From NCBI RefSeq assembly GCF_001306415.1, contig NZ_LDJX01000006.1, forward strand, positions 186,001 through 250,000: DNA of 64,000 nt, read 5' to 3'. The position numbers were made by a program, and so were the translations under genes. Positions 7,976 through 16,716 of the stretch are shown piece by piece (the first letter of the stretch is position 1; the number at the start of each line of letters is the position of its first letter). The DNA is from Croceitalea dokdonensis DOKDO 023. GTDB lineage: Bacteria > Bacteroidota > Bacteroidia > Flavobacteriales > Flavobacteriaceae. The notes beneath the pieces were generated by a model. It saw nothing but the letters and a program-made list of their open reading frames with translations, did no database searches and was not told the DNA's origin.

Positions 7976-10900
7976 TTAAAAATTAAACCCAGCCTTAAAC
8001 CCGATACTTCTGGTGGTGGCGTACGACATGTCTTCCACTCCCCCTACAAAACCTTGGCCTTGCACGGCAAACTGTTCCGGGTCAAAATGTGGATTTTCCG
8101 TAATGGCAAACAAATTTCTGCCAATGAGCGAAAGGTTTAAGCTGGCGTTCCGTTGTAAAAAATTGATATTTTCAAAAGTGTATCCTATGGCAAACTGCCG
8201 TAGTTTTAGGAAAGAAGCATCATAAGTGTTGTTTTCCTCATGGTTTCTGTCATAAAACTGGCGATAAAAACTCTCTGCGGTCACCGCCGTGGTATTGGGT
8301 GTAAATACTGGATTTTCTGCAGAGCCGGTATTGACAACTCCCTCAGGGATGATGCCTTCTTCTGGTCTAAAACCGGTTTCGGCCAACTGGCCACCCACAT
8401 TTCCCAAAGCTCTAGTACGCGAAACAATGATACCACCTTGGCGCCAATCCAACAAAAACCCAAGGTTCCAGTTTTTGTAGGTAAACTGGTTGTTAAATCC
8501 CATCATAAAATCAGGATTTGAATTTCCCAATTTTTGTAAGGTATTGTCCGGTATATAGCGGCCTTCATCGGTTAGGATAAAATCGCCTGCATCATTTCTA
8601 AGATATCCCGTTCCGTAAAGGTCTCCCACACGGCCACCTTCCTCCACCTGTACAAAAACAGTTTGGTTCTGGCTGTCGTAAATACGTGAAAAGGCTAAAG
8701 TAAGGCGCCCATCATCTTGTGGTAAATCCTCTACCGTTACCCTGTTTCGGCTAAAGTTCACGGTGCTGTTCCAACTAAAATTATCGGTAGCAATGGGCGT
8801 TGCCCCTAAAATGACCTCCACACCTTGGGAACGTACTTTTCCACCATTGACTACTTGCTGGTTAAATCCGGAAGAAATCCCAATGGGAAGTGATATGATC
8901 TGGTCTTTGGTCACGGCATTGTAGTAAGAAACATCAAACCTAAGCTTGTCCCCAAAGAAACGAAGGTCCGCACCAAACTCTAGGGCCACTGTGCGTTCCG
9001 GGCGTAAATTGGGATTGGCAATAAAGTTTTGGTCACTAAATGTGGGTTGGCCGTTAAACGGGGTCTGTGCCACAAATGCCCCGGTGGTCTGATACGGGTT
9101 GGTGTCATTGCCCACTTGGGCATAACTGGCACGTAGTTTGGCAAAAGAGATGGCTCGTGGTATTTCCACTACATTGGATAGAATGAAACTACTGGAAACA
9201 GATGGATAAAAGAACGAAACATTGTCCACGGAAAAAGGGGTGGCCAAGGCACTGGACCAATCGTTCCTTCCGGTAATATCCAAAAACAGGTAGTCCTTGT
9301 AACCAAATTTGGCCAGACCATAAAAACTATTGATGCGTTTGTTGGATTCAAACTCAAAAACTTCAATAGGCGATGCAGCGTTGCTTAACCTAAAGATACC
9401 AGGCTGCGCCAAGCTTGTGGTCTGTGATTGTCCGGTGAAGGCTTTTTGGTCCAGTCGATTTCCGCCCAGGGAAACATCAACTTTAACATCCCCAAAAACA
9501 TTGTTATAATTTAATAGGAAGTCCGTATTTATTTCACGGTAGAGGACATCATGTTCCGCATAACCACCGTTGCGAAAACGGTTAGAACTAAAAGAACGCC
9601 TAAACTGGCGCTGCTCACTGGAATAATCCATTCCTGTGCGTACTGTAGCCGATAGATGGGTAGTGATATCATAGGAAGCGGACACATTTCCAAAAACCCT
9701 GTCCCTGTTAAAAGAGTTTCGGTTTTCGTTTAAGATAAAGAACGGATTGTCAAAGAAGGTGTAGTTAAAGGAATATTGTTGCAACCCCTCCAGCCCTGGC
9801 TGCCAATAGTCACGCAGGTTATCGATGTTTAACGACCGTGGACCCCATGCCACCAAGGAGTAGTTGACGTTCTCAGAACCGTATCCACTGGAAGGTCTGT
9901 TGTCACTTTGGGAATTTACATAACTAATGCTAGACCTAATGCGCAATTTATCCGTTGGACGGAAGCTTAAACGAGACGATACGGTCTGTCTATCCAAATT
10001 CACCCCAGGGATGATACTTTCACTCCGTAAATCTGTAAAAGAAAGTCTAAAATTACCCTTGTCAAAGCCAGATGATATGGCCAGATTGTTGATGGTGGTG
10101 GTACCGGTTTCATAAAAATCACGAAGATTGTTGGGGTTGGAATTAAATTCCGTGGGTGTAATAGGTAAGCCGGAGTACAGTGCCGTATCTCCACCCCTAA
10201 CTACGCTGCCGTCAGGCAAGGTAACGGGACTGTCAAATTGCGGAATTAGGTTGCCAACATCCAATTGTGGCCCCCAACTGTAGGTAATATTGTCGCTTAT
10301 GCCACCACCTAGTCCGTCCACAAATTCAAAAACACCGGCCTGTCCTTGACCAAATTGGTTTTGAAAATCAGGCAGCCTAAAGGCAGAATCCACAAAAAGA
10401 CTGGTGTTATAGCTAATGCCCAAACCCTTGCCTTTGGAGCCGTCCTTGGTTTCTATGACAATAACACCGTTGGCGGCACGGGTGCCGTACAAGGCCGCGG
10501 CACTTGGCCCTTTAAGGACGGAAACTTCGGCAATATCATCTGGGTTCACCTCCATGGCACCGTTCCCAAAATCTACTTCCTGAAAGCCCGCAGCGGCCTC
10601 ATTGGTAAAATTAAAGACCGAATTGTTGTTGATGGGCACACCATCTACAATAAAAAGGGGATTGTTGTTAGAGAAGGAAGCTTCACCGCGGATACTGATG
10701 TTTGATGAGGAGCCTACGCCCGTGGCCCCTTGGTTGATGGTCACCCCAGCGAGCTTCCCCGCCAAATTGTCCAGAAAGTTCACGGCCTTTACCTCGGTAA
10801 CCTCTTGTGGCGAAAGGCTCTGCACCACGTACCCCAGCTCTTTAGTCTCCCGTTTAAGCCCAAGAGCTGTCAAAACCACCTCTTCCAATTGCTCAGAAGC

Positions 10901-11179
10901 TTCTTGGAGCTGTACGTTGATACGACTTTTATTTTGGATGGGAACAATTTGTGCCTTAAACCCCAAAACGGAGAATTGGAGTGCCCCCAAAAGGTTGGGC
11001 ACTGCTAATTTGTAATTGCCATCTTCATCGGTTATGCCCCCTATTTGTGTCCCAACAAGGGAAACATTAACATAGGGAATACCTTGATTGTTGGTGTCTG
11101 TTACCCGTCCAGATATGGACTGTTGGGCATGTAGTGCAGCTGTAAATAACAGCAAGACGCACCAGAAAATGTGCTTCAT
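7976..11179 (-). CDS. SusC/RagA family TonB-dependent outer-membrane receptor
   Basis: 1067 residues, full length for the family. A signal peptide (MKHIFWCVLLLFTAALHAQ) is followed by a carboxypeptidase-like domain (ISGRVTDTNNQGIPYVNVSL), the SusC box region LEEVVLTALG, a plug (SNISIRGEASFSNNNPLFIV then DGVPINN) and a large beta-barrel ending in aromatic GFKAGFNF. With SusD it forms a pedal-bin importer driven by TonB. The neighbours are arsenosugar-type genes with no glycoside hydrolases, so the substrate is probably a small compound rather than a polysaccharide; that is inference. It is 54 bases after the DUF2064 gene and 7 bases before susD. Confidence 0.93.
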   Translation of the reverse strand: MKHIFWCVLLLFTAALHAQQSISGRVTDTNNQGIPYVNVSLVGTQIGGITDEDGNYKLAVPNLLGALQFSVLGFKAQIVPIQNKSRINVQLQEASEQLEEVVLTALGLKRETKELGYVVQSLSPQEVTEVKAVNFLDNLAGKLAGVTINQGATGVGSSSNISIRGEASFSNNNPLFIVDGVPINNNSVFNFTNEAAAGFQEVDFGNGAMEVNPDDIAEVSVLKGPSAAALYGTRAANGVIVIETKDGSKGKGLGISYNTSLFVDSAFRLPDFQNQFGQGQAGVFEFVDGLGGGISDNITYSWGPQLDVGNLIPQFDSPVTLPDGSVVRGGDTALYSGLPITPTEFNSNPNNLRDFYETGTTTINNLAISSGFDKGNFRLSFTDLRSESIIPGVNLDRQTVSSRLSFRPTDKLRIRSSISYVNSQSDNRPSSGYGSENVNYSLVAWGPRSLNIDNLRDYWQPGLEGLQQYSFNYTFFDNPFFILNENRNSFNRDRVFGNVSASYDITTHLSATVRTGMDYSSEQRQFRRSFSSNRFRNGGYAEHDVLYREINTDFLLNYNNVFGDVKVDVSLGGNRLDQKAFTGQSQTTSLAQPGIFRLSNAASPIEVFEFESNKRINSFYGLAKFGYKDYLFLDITGRNDWSSALATPFSVDNVSFFYPSVSSSFILSNVVEIPRAISFAKLRASYAQVGNDTNPYQTTGAFVAQTPFNGQPTFSDQNFIANPNLRPERTVALEFGADLRFFGDKLRFDVSYYNAVTKDQIISLPIGISSGFNQQVVNGGKVRSQGVEVILGATPIATDNFSWNSTVNFSRNRVTVEDLPQDDGRLTLAFSRIYDSQNQTVFVQVEEGGRVGDLYGTGYLRNDAGDFILTDEGRYIPDNTLQKLGNSNPDFMMGFNNQFTYKNWNLGFLLDWRQGGIIVSRTRALGNVGGQLAETGFRPEEGIIPEGVVNTGSAENPVFTPNTTAVTAESFYRQFYDRNHEENNTYDASFLKLRQFAIGYTFENINFLQRNASLNLSLIGRNLFAITENPHFDPEQFAVQGQGFVGGVEDMSYATTRSIGFKAGFNF

Positions 11180-11233
11180 GTACTTGGTTAAAAATAAGTT
11201 GGAAAATAGGCCGGATTGGACCGCGGAGGTTCG

Positions 11234-11911
11234 TTAAAAGAACAGGGGAGAGCCCTTATTGTCCGGTGCTGAGTGAAATTGTCCTTCTTTAAAATGGGGA
11301 TGATGCTGTATGCTGTTTTGTTTACTGCGTACCAGCCTTATGAGGATAAAAAGAAGGGCAGAAGATAGTCTCTGGCCCGTATTGAGTACTGTCTTAATAT
11401 CAGAAAGACCATCAATATCCGTGAGTCTGGGAAGCTGGTGCAACATTCCCCGCCTTAAAAAAAACCGTGCAATTTCTTGGAACAAGTCTTGTTGTTGCCA
11501 AGGCAATTCCCTAAACCCAAAAGATTCAAAACGGTTTTTATGAAAACCCAAGATATAAACGCCGCCATCCGTACTGGGGCCAATAACCGTTCTTCCCTCC
11601 TGTACTTCCTTAAAAGCCTTAAGGATGGTTGCCGTAGTAAGGTTGGGGGTATCATTGCCAACAGTGATAATACTGTCATAACCCTTGGCAAATATAGATT
11701 GTATGGCAGCTGTAAAACGCGTCCCAAAATCGCCACCGATCTGTAGGGTTTCGTTGTAATGAAAATAAGGTAGGGATGTTTTTTTTACTTTGTCAAGGAT
11801 ATCTTGGTTCAGTGCTTCAAACAGCTTGCCGGAATTTGGAATGTTCTTTCGACCTTGGTCCAAACTGGACGAATTGGCAAAAACGAGGATAGCGGTTTTA
11901 TGGTGGTGCAC
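11234..11911 (-). CDS. DUF2064 / TIGR04282-type glycosyltransferase-like protein
   Basis: 225 residues from a GTG start. The nucleotidyltransferase-like fold shows AILVFANSSS at the N-terminus, GYDSIITVGNDTPNLTTATI (the DxxxLG/N-D-x-P region) and GPSTDGGVYILG, typical of DUF2064. From memory this family is annotated as an arsenosugar-biosynthesis glycosyltransferase and travels with ArsS, which fits the first position in this minus-strand module. Its true donor and acceptor are unknown. The N-terminal region before the core lacks the usual G-R-x-K-T motif of UDP-sugar pyrophosphorylases, in line with the divergent family. The gene faces away from the patatin gene. Confidence 0.7.
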   Translation of the reverse strand: MHHHKTAILVFANSSSLDQGRKNIPNSGKLFEALNQDILDKVKKTSLPYFHYNETLQIGGDFGTRFTAAIQSIFAKGYDSIITVGNDTPNLTTATILKAFKEVQEGRTVIGPSTDGGVYILGFHKNRFESFGFRELPWQQQDLFQEIARFFLRRGMLHQLPRLTDIDGLSDIKTVLNTGQRLSSALLFILIRLVRSKQNSIQHHPHFKEGQFHSAPDNKGSPLFF

Positions 11912-12043
11912 TTTGTAAAAATGGAATGAACAGTAAACTTACAATAAATGTTTAGGAGCAAAGTCGATATTTAGGGTAAAAAATTACAATGGCATCTAAA
12001 TTTTAACAAAGAACGTACCTTGTAGTGTATAATAGTAAATATC

Positions 12044-12817
12044 ATGGGTTTGCCAGAGCAGAAAAACATCGGATTGGTCCTATCTGGCGGAGGTATCCGC
12101 GGGATGGCGCATATTGGCGTGCTAAAAGCCATGCAAGAGCGGGGCATTGAAGCACATGAAGTTGCGGGAAGTAGCGTTGGTGCCTTGGTGGGTGCGTTGT
12201 ATGCCAACGGCAACAGCACGGAAGAAATGTTGCAGTTTTTTAAGGACACTCCCCTGTTCCAGTACAATTTTTTTGCCATAGGAAAACCCGGCCTTTTGAA
12301 TACCGCCAAGTTTGGGAGTGCATTTGGCGCCTTGTTAAGTTCCGATAGTTTTGAAGCACTTTCCAAACCTTTGCATGTGGTTGCGACAGATTTAATGAGC
12401 GGTAAGGAAAAAGTGTTCAACAAAGGGGCGCTTATCCTGCCCCTATTGGCCTCTGCTGCGCTAAGTCCAGTTTTTAGTCCGGTTGAGGTGAATGGGGTAT
12501 TGTATGCGGACGGCGGAATTATGAACAATTTTCCCAAAGAATACCTGCAATCCAATTGTGATTTTTTTATTGGTAGCAATGTGTCCATTAATAGTGAACT
12601 GGGCAAAAAAGACCTCAATAACTCCTTTCAGTTAATGGGAAGAATCACTGGTTTGATGATTTACGCTTCTTGTCGCGAAAAAATAGCATCCTGTGATATT
12701 TTGATCGCGCCCCAAGAACTGGAAAAAATAGGGATTCTAGATAAAAAAGGAATAGACAAAGCCTTTACCATTGGTTACGATAAGGCTAGCTTTACATTTG
12801 ATAAAATGATGGGGTAG
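12044..12817 (+). CDS. Patatin-like phospholipase
   Basis: 257 residues. All patatin catalytic elements are visible: oxyanion loop LSGGGIRGMAHIGVL, nucleophile elbow AGSSVGALVGAL (GxSxG, Ser ~48) and the dyad Asp in YADGGIMNNFP. No signal peptide is present, so it is a small cytoplasmic or membrane-peripheral serine lipase/acyl hydrolase related to bacterial RssA/YlbK proteins. It stands alone, divergent from the DUF2064 gene. Physiological lipid unknown. Confidence 0.9.
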   Translation: MGLPEQKNIGLVLSGGGIRGMAHIGVLKAMQERGIEAHEVAGSSVGALVGALYANGNSTEEMLQFFKDTPLFQYNFFAIGKPGLLNTAKFGSAFGALLSSDSFEALSKPLHVVATDLMSGKEKVFNKGALILPLLASAALSPVFSPVEVNGVLYADGGIMNNFPKEYLQSNCDFFIGSNVSINSELGKKDLNNSFQLMGRITGLMIYASCREKIASCDILIAPQELEKIGILDKKGIDKAFTIGYDKASFTFDKMMG

Positions 12818-12860
12818 GTTGGTTATTGAACATTCCTCATCGGTATGTTATTAATTTACT

Positions 12861-12971
12861 TTTGTCATTCTGACCATTGGGAAGAATCCCACGCGCTAGT
12901 ATCATTTGAATAAGACATAGGAAATACTTGCTCACGCATAAGTGCGATAAGTCGTGCCTAAGAATGACAAA
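12861..12971. repeat. 111-bp element with 11-bp terminal inverted repeats
   Basis: TTTGTCATTCT at 12861-12871 is the exact reverse complement of AGAATGACAAA at 12961-12971. The interior includes GGGAAGAATCCC and has no ORF. The ends resemble GTCATTCTGA-type intergenic repeats common in Bacteroidota. It lies in the 243-base gap between two convergent genes and could fold as a long hairpin serving both 3' ends. Confidence 0.7.
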
Positions 12972-13060
12972 CCTTTTTTAAAAAGCGCCTAGCACAAAGC
13001 ATTAACCCTAACGGTAAGGTCCTCTCCTCCGTAGGGTTGATTATTGATCACAAGGAGCGT

Positions 13061-14113
13061 TTACACATCATCATAATCAATCTTTAGCGTAGGCGTTACC
13101 GCATGGGCTTGACAGGTAAGGATAAGTCCTTCCGCCACTTCGCCATCGGTTAGGATTTGGTTTTTGACCATTTCTGCCTTTCCTTCTGTTACCCTGGCAA
13201 TACAACTACTGCAAACCCCACCCTGACAGGAGTATGGGGCATCAATATCCTCTTTTAAAACGGCATCTAGCACCAAGGTTTTTTGGTCCATGGTAAAGGA
13301 AAATTCCTCATCGTCTACCACAACATGGACCTGGGTAGTTCCTTCAGAAGGTGCATCAATTTCCGAGGCATCGGCCGTGGAACTGGTAAAGAGCTCAAAA
13401 AAGATATTGGCCTCAGCGACACCATTATTTTTTAAAGTATCGGAAACAGTGGTAATCATCTGTTCCGGTCCGCATAGATAAAAGGCGTCAAAATCCAATT
13501 CCTTAAACTTGTTTTTGGTGACAAGGTTCACCGTTGAGGTTTCAATACGTCCAAAAAGGCAATCGGGTTCGGCGGTACGGCTGTACAGCCATTGTACAAA
13601 AAATTGGTTGGGATATTGTTTTTGTAAGGCCAAAAGTTCATTGTGGTACATGGTCTCTTGTGGGGATTGGTTGCCAAAAACCAGTACAAACTTGCTGTTT
13701 CCATGGCTTTCCAGTACGGTCTGGGCAATACTCATTATCGGGGTTATTCCGCTGCCTGCAGCAAAAGCGGCCACCGTCTTGGGCTTTGGTTCTGGCGTAA
13801 AGGTAAAACGGCCGTCTGGAGGCATCACCTGCAGTACGTCTCCAACTTGTAAGGTATCGTTGGCATAGACAGAAAATGTACCGGTAGGTACTTTTTTAAT
13901 GCCTACCGTAAGTTTTCCGGAGGAAGGTGCGGAGGAGATGGAATAGGCCCGTCTCACTTCCAATCCGTTTATCTGCGTTTTTAGCGTAATATATTGGCCC
14001 GCAGTGAAGGCAAAAGTTTCGGTCAAATGATCGGGTACTGCAAAGGTCAAGGCTACGGCATTGGGTGTCAATTTTTCAACGGCCGATAGTGCCAAGTCAT
14101 GAAAATCACTCAT
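13061..14113 (-). CDS. PaaE-type ferredoxin-NAD(P)H oxidoreductase
   Basis: 350 residues in three domains: FAD-binding (FTAGQYITLK, RRAYSISSAP, residues ~1-100), NAD(P)-binding (AAFAAGSGITPIMSIA and FYLCGPEQMI, ~105-230) and a C-terminal plant-type 2Fe-2S ferredoxin (SCQGGVCSSC, then ILTCQAHA, ~260-350). This order is that of PaaE, the reductase of phenylacetyl-CoA epoxidase, and related HCP/oxygenase reductases. No paaABCD genes are adjacent, so it may serve another oxygenase or desaturase. A Bacteroidota promoter candidate sits just upstream. Confidence 0.85.
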   Translation of the reverse strand: MSDFHDLALSAVEKLTPNAVALTFAVPDHLTETFAFTAGQYITLKTQINGLEVRRAYSISSAPSSGKLTVGIKKVPTGTFSVYANDTLQVGDVLQVMPPDGRFTFTPEPKPKTVAAFAAGSGITPIMSIAQTVLESHGNSKFVLVFGNQSPQETMYHNELLALQKQYPNQFFVQWLYSRTAEPDCLFGRIETSTVNLVTKNKFKELDFDAFYLCGPEQMITTVSDTLKNNGVAEANIFFELFTSSTADASEIDAPSEGTTQVHVVVDDEEFSFTMDQKTLVLDAVLKEDIDAPYSCQGGVCSSCIARVTEGKAEMVKNQILTDGEVAEGLILTCQAHAVTPTLKIDYDDV

Positions 14114-14129
14114 GGAATCAATTTTTGTT

Positions 14130-14164
14130 CAAAATTAACCATTGCGCTCTTGGTTTTCACTCAA
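14130..14164 (-). promoter_or_regulatory. Candidate sigma-ABfr promoter of the PaaE-like gene
   Basis: On the minus strand TAATTTTG (14130-14137) matches the TAnnTTTG -7 element, with TTG (14162-14164) 24 bases upstream as a -33 element. The spacing is a few bases longer than usual. The transcript would start about 10 bases before the ATG. Confidence 0.4.
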
Positions 14165-14189
14165 CCTTTGGAAAATTTTATACCTAGAA

Positions 14190-14205
14190 TTCTTATGCAT
14201 AAGAA
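14190..14205. promoter_or_regulatory. Perfect 16-bp palindrome, candidate operator
   Basis: TTCTTATGCATAAGAA is a perfect dyad in the 214-base divergent region between the PaaE-like gene and padR. PadR regulators bind short AT-rich dyads and often control their own operon, so this is a plausible operator for the downstream PadR; no binding evidence exists in the sequence. Confidence 0.35.
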
Positions 14206-14327
14206 AATGATGTATATTAGTGTTCACAATAGGAATGAACTTATACCATCCATCCAGGTGATATGAGGGTAGCCCTTAGCCGTGTTCCCTTATTCTTTGG
14301 AAAATAAATGACTTTAACAACTAAAGA

Positions 14328-14666
14328 TTGGCTAACTCTAAATTATACAAAGGCAGTTTAAACACCATCATTCTAAAGTTATTGGAAGAGGGAGGTAAAA
14401 TGTACGGTTATGAAATTACCCAAAAGGTAAAGGCGCTCACCAAGGGGGAGTTACATATCACCGAAGGCGCGCTATATCCAGCACTACATAAATTAGAGGC
14501 CCAAGGCCTTCTAGATGTGGAAGTCGCCAAAGTGGACAATCGCTTGCGCAAATATTACAAGCTGACAGAACAAGGGAAAAAAGAAACCGTAAACCGTTTG
14601 GCAGAGCTGGAAGAGTTTATCCGTAGCATGGAACAACTGCTAAACCCTAAATGGAGGATATCATGA
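14328..14666 (+). CDS. PadR family transcriptional regulator
   Basis: 112 residues. The PadR winged helix is clear: LYKGSLNTIILKLLEEGGKM then YGYEITQKV, and the recognition part ITEGALYPALHKLEAQGLL, with the RKYYKLTEQGKK wing. The start is a TTG two codons after an in-frame stop; no ATG gives this N-terminus, and alignment to the family begins right there. Its TGA overlaps the ATG of the next gene as ATGA. It heads an operon of three membrane proteins followed by an ABC exporter, an arrangement in which PadR typically represses transport or envelope-stress genes. Confidence 0.85.
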   Translation: MANSKLYKGSLNTIILKLLEEGGKMYGYEITQKVKALTKGELHITEGALYPALHKLEAQGLLDVEVAKVDNRLRKYYKLTEQGKKETVNRLAELEEFIRSMEQLLNPKWRIS

Positions 14667-15316
14667 ATACAAAGTTGACTCGGGAAGACATTAGGCATAT
14701 GGATACATGGCTTAAAAATAAAGGCCTTAAGTACATGGATATTCGGTATGAACTCATAGATCATCTTGTTGAGGAATATCAACAACTAAAATATGCACCA
14801 GATTTGGAAAGTTTTCTTTTAAAGCGATTGATGTGGTGTAAAAAAGTAGACAAGCAAAAACAAAAGGCGGTAAATTTAGGCATGACTAAAGAACTTTTTA
14901 ATAGGTTCTTTAGGGTAATGACGCATCCTCTTTGGTTATGCCTCCTGCTTTTTGTTGTCCTTGGTTTGTTTTGGCTCTCAACGATAATACCCATTAAATT
15001 CTTTAGAAAAGCGTACTTTGGTCTTTATCTTTTGCCCATAGCATATCAAATCTATTTGATGTTTTTCAGCGGATTAGGGTCCAAAATCAAAAAACAGGCT
15101 ATTTCCGCAGTCTATTTGGTGAATATATTCACCATTCCGCAACTTCCCTTGTACTTTATAGGCCTTATACCAGATGGTTTAGCCCACAACCCTAATTTCT
15201 ACATCCCTGTGTTCTCGGTGGGAATTGTGTTGAACATTGTTGCCATCTTATTTTTTTATGAGAAACGGAGCGCTTTGCGAGTTGAATTTGAATTGTTGAA
15301 TAGTCAATTTTCATGA
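14663..15316 (+). CDS. Membrane protein with N-terminal ELxDH motif, paralog 1
   Basis: 217 residues, start chosen at 14663 because of the ATGA junction with padR. The N-terminal ~85 residues are soluble and charged (IRHMDTWLKNKGLKYMDIRY then ELIDHLVEEY), followed by four hydrophobic segments (from ~PLWLCLLLFVVLG). The N-terminal motif recurs in the next two genes, so these are tandem paralogs. Function not known to me. The layout of PadR plus a soluble N-terminal helix bundle and C-terminal TM helices resembles PadR-HAAS/DUF1700 signalling pairs. Confidence 0.7.
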   Translation: MNTKLTREDIRHMDTWLKNKGLKYMDIRYELIDHLVEEYQQLKYAPDLESFLLKRLMWCKKVDKQKQKAVNLGMTKELFNRFFRVMTHPLWLCLLLFVVLGLFWLSTIIPIKFFRKAYFGLYLLPIAYQIYLMFFSGLGSKIKKQAISAVYLVNIFTIPQLPLYFIGLIPDGLAHNPNFYIPVFSVGIVLNIVAILFFYEKRSALRVEFELLNSQFS

Positions 15317-15957
15317 AACTGTCTGCCAATCAAATCAAACATATAGATACCTACTTACAAAACTCAGGTATTGAATATATCGATGTCCGTATGGAACTCG
15401 TAGACCATGTGGCCCTTGCCGTATTAGACAAGATGGAGCAGCAAAGACTATCCTTTTATGATGCTTTTAAATGGTATATGGTAGAACACAAAAAGGATAT
15501 GGTAAAGAACTATGATAGGTTTAGAAAGAAAAACCAATTAAGAGGATTTAGTTTGCTTTTTACCATGTTGAAAAAACCATTCTTCATTGGTCTTTTTGTC
15601 TTGCTGTTTTTTGTCATTTTTAATTGCAAAAGAATGTTGGGAGTACAATTTCCGCATATCCCGGTGCTTTGGGGTTCTTTGGTTGGCCTGGCGCTTATTT
15701 ATCTGGTTTTTTCAATTCCCTTTAAAAAGAATCGATTTTCAGGAATGGAATCCTTGGCTTGGATAATTTCTTTGATACATTGGATGATATTATTGCTTTT
15801 TAATTTTACTGATCTTACGCCAGGTTGGGTTTTGGGCTGGCCCATTATGGCAGCCTTGGTAAGCAGTAGTTTGCTTACCGTATTTATGGTTTGGATAGTT
15901 GTGTTCTTCCAACAAAAAAACGTGTACAAGACCAAATACGCTCAATTATGCCAATGA
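15313..15957 (+). CDS. Membrane protein with N-terminal ELxDH motif, paralog 2
   Basis: 214 residues; ATGA overlap with the previous gene. The N-terminus IKHIDTYLQNSGIEYIDVRM then ELVDHVALAV aligns with paralog 1; a basic stretch (NYDRFRKKNQ) precedes four hydrophobic segments starting near FFIGLFVLLFFVIF. Translational coupling and the shared fold suggest that the three paralogs form a hetero-oligomeric membrane sensor or an accessory to the downstream ABC transporter. No recognised domain name. Confidence 0.7.
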   Translation: MKLSANQIKHIDTYLQNSGIEYIDVRMELVDHVALAVLDKMEQQRLSFYDAFKWYMVEHKKDMVKNYDRFRKKNQLRGFSLLFTMLKKPFFIGLFVLLFFVIFNCKRMLGVQFPHIPVLWGSLVGLALIYLVFSIPFKKNRFSGMESLAWIISLIHWMILLLFNFTDLTPGWVLGWPIMAALVSSSLLTVFMVWIVVFFQQKNVYKTKYAQLCQ

Positions 15958-16658
15958 CACAAGAACAAATTAACCAGCTCTATTCCTTTACCCGAGCCCA
16001 TTTTGTAGAGCATTATGACGTGCAGACAGAGCTCGTTGATCATTTGGCCAACGGTATAGAGCGTTTGCTCAAAGAGGATTCCTCACTCAGTTTTAACGAA
16101 GCGTTGCAGACGGAGTTCAAAAAATTCGGGGTCTGTGGTTTCCATGATATCGTTCAGGAAAAGAAAAAAGCCATTGCCAAAAGATACCGTGGCATGGTTT
16201 GGCGGTTTTTTATACAATGGTTTCAATGGCCAAAATTAGTGCTCACCCTTGCCCTTTTTGGAGGTATTGAGCTTACAATGACCACCCTAAACCAATCCCA
16301 GTTTAAGCCTATGCTGTTTTTTGGGCTATTATTGGCATTTACTTTGCTGCCTTTGGGCTATTTGATCGTAAACAGAAAAAATCGCGAACTGGATCAAGTC
16401 CGCGGCGGTAAAAAATGGATGCTGTCCGAATTGATTTACAACTTGGGAGATATGCTGCAAGTGCCCAATCTTCTCTTTAATTTAGGTGCCTTGGGCTATA
16501 ACACGGAATTGTTTTCCATCCATGCCAACCATTTTAATTTGGTTTTTGCAGCGTTGATCACCTTGGCCGGCATTTTAAATTATGTGCTATTGGTTGTGAT
16601 TCCGTCCAAAGCAGAAACCTTGTTGTCCGATACCTATCCTGAATATCAAATGCAGTAA
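15954..16658 (+). CDS. Membrane protein with N-terminal ELxDH motif, paralog 3
   Basis: 234 residues from ATG at 15954, again an ATGA overlap; an in-frame ATG two codons upstream is possible. The N-terminus INQLYSFTRAHFVEHYDVQT then ELVDHLANGI keeps the motif, though the first helix has diverged. Then follow DSSLSFNEALQTEFKKFG and four or five hydrophobic segments. It is the last of the coupled trio and ends 58 bases before the DUF5687 gene. Confidence 0.7.
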   Translation: MTQEQINQLYSFTRAHFVEHYDVQTELVDHLANGIERLLKEDSSLSFNEALQTEFKKFGVCGFHDIVQEKKKAIAKRYRGMVWRFFIQWFQWPKLVLTLALFGGIELTMTTLNQSQFKPMLFFGLLLAFTLLPLGYLIVNRKNRELDQVRGGKKWMLSELIYNLGDMLQVPNLLFNLGALGYNTELFSIHANHFNLVFAALITLAGILNYVLLVVIPSKAETLLSDTYPEYQMQ

Positions 16659-16716
16659 ACAGTGTAACAAAAAAAGTATCTTCGCTACCTATCATTAAAC
16701 CAAAAAGACCAAACCT

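Noticed and set aside
11971-12618. Long minus-strand ORF opposite the patatin gene
   Set aside because: It is the antisense shadow of the patatin frame, which has all catalytic motifs.
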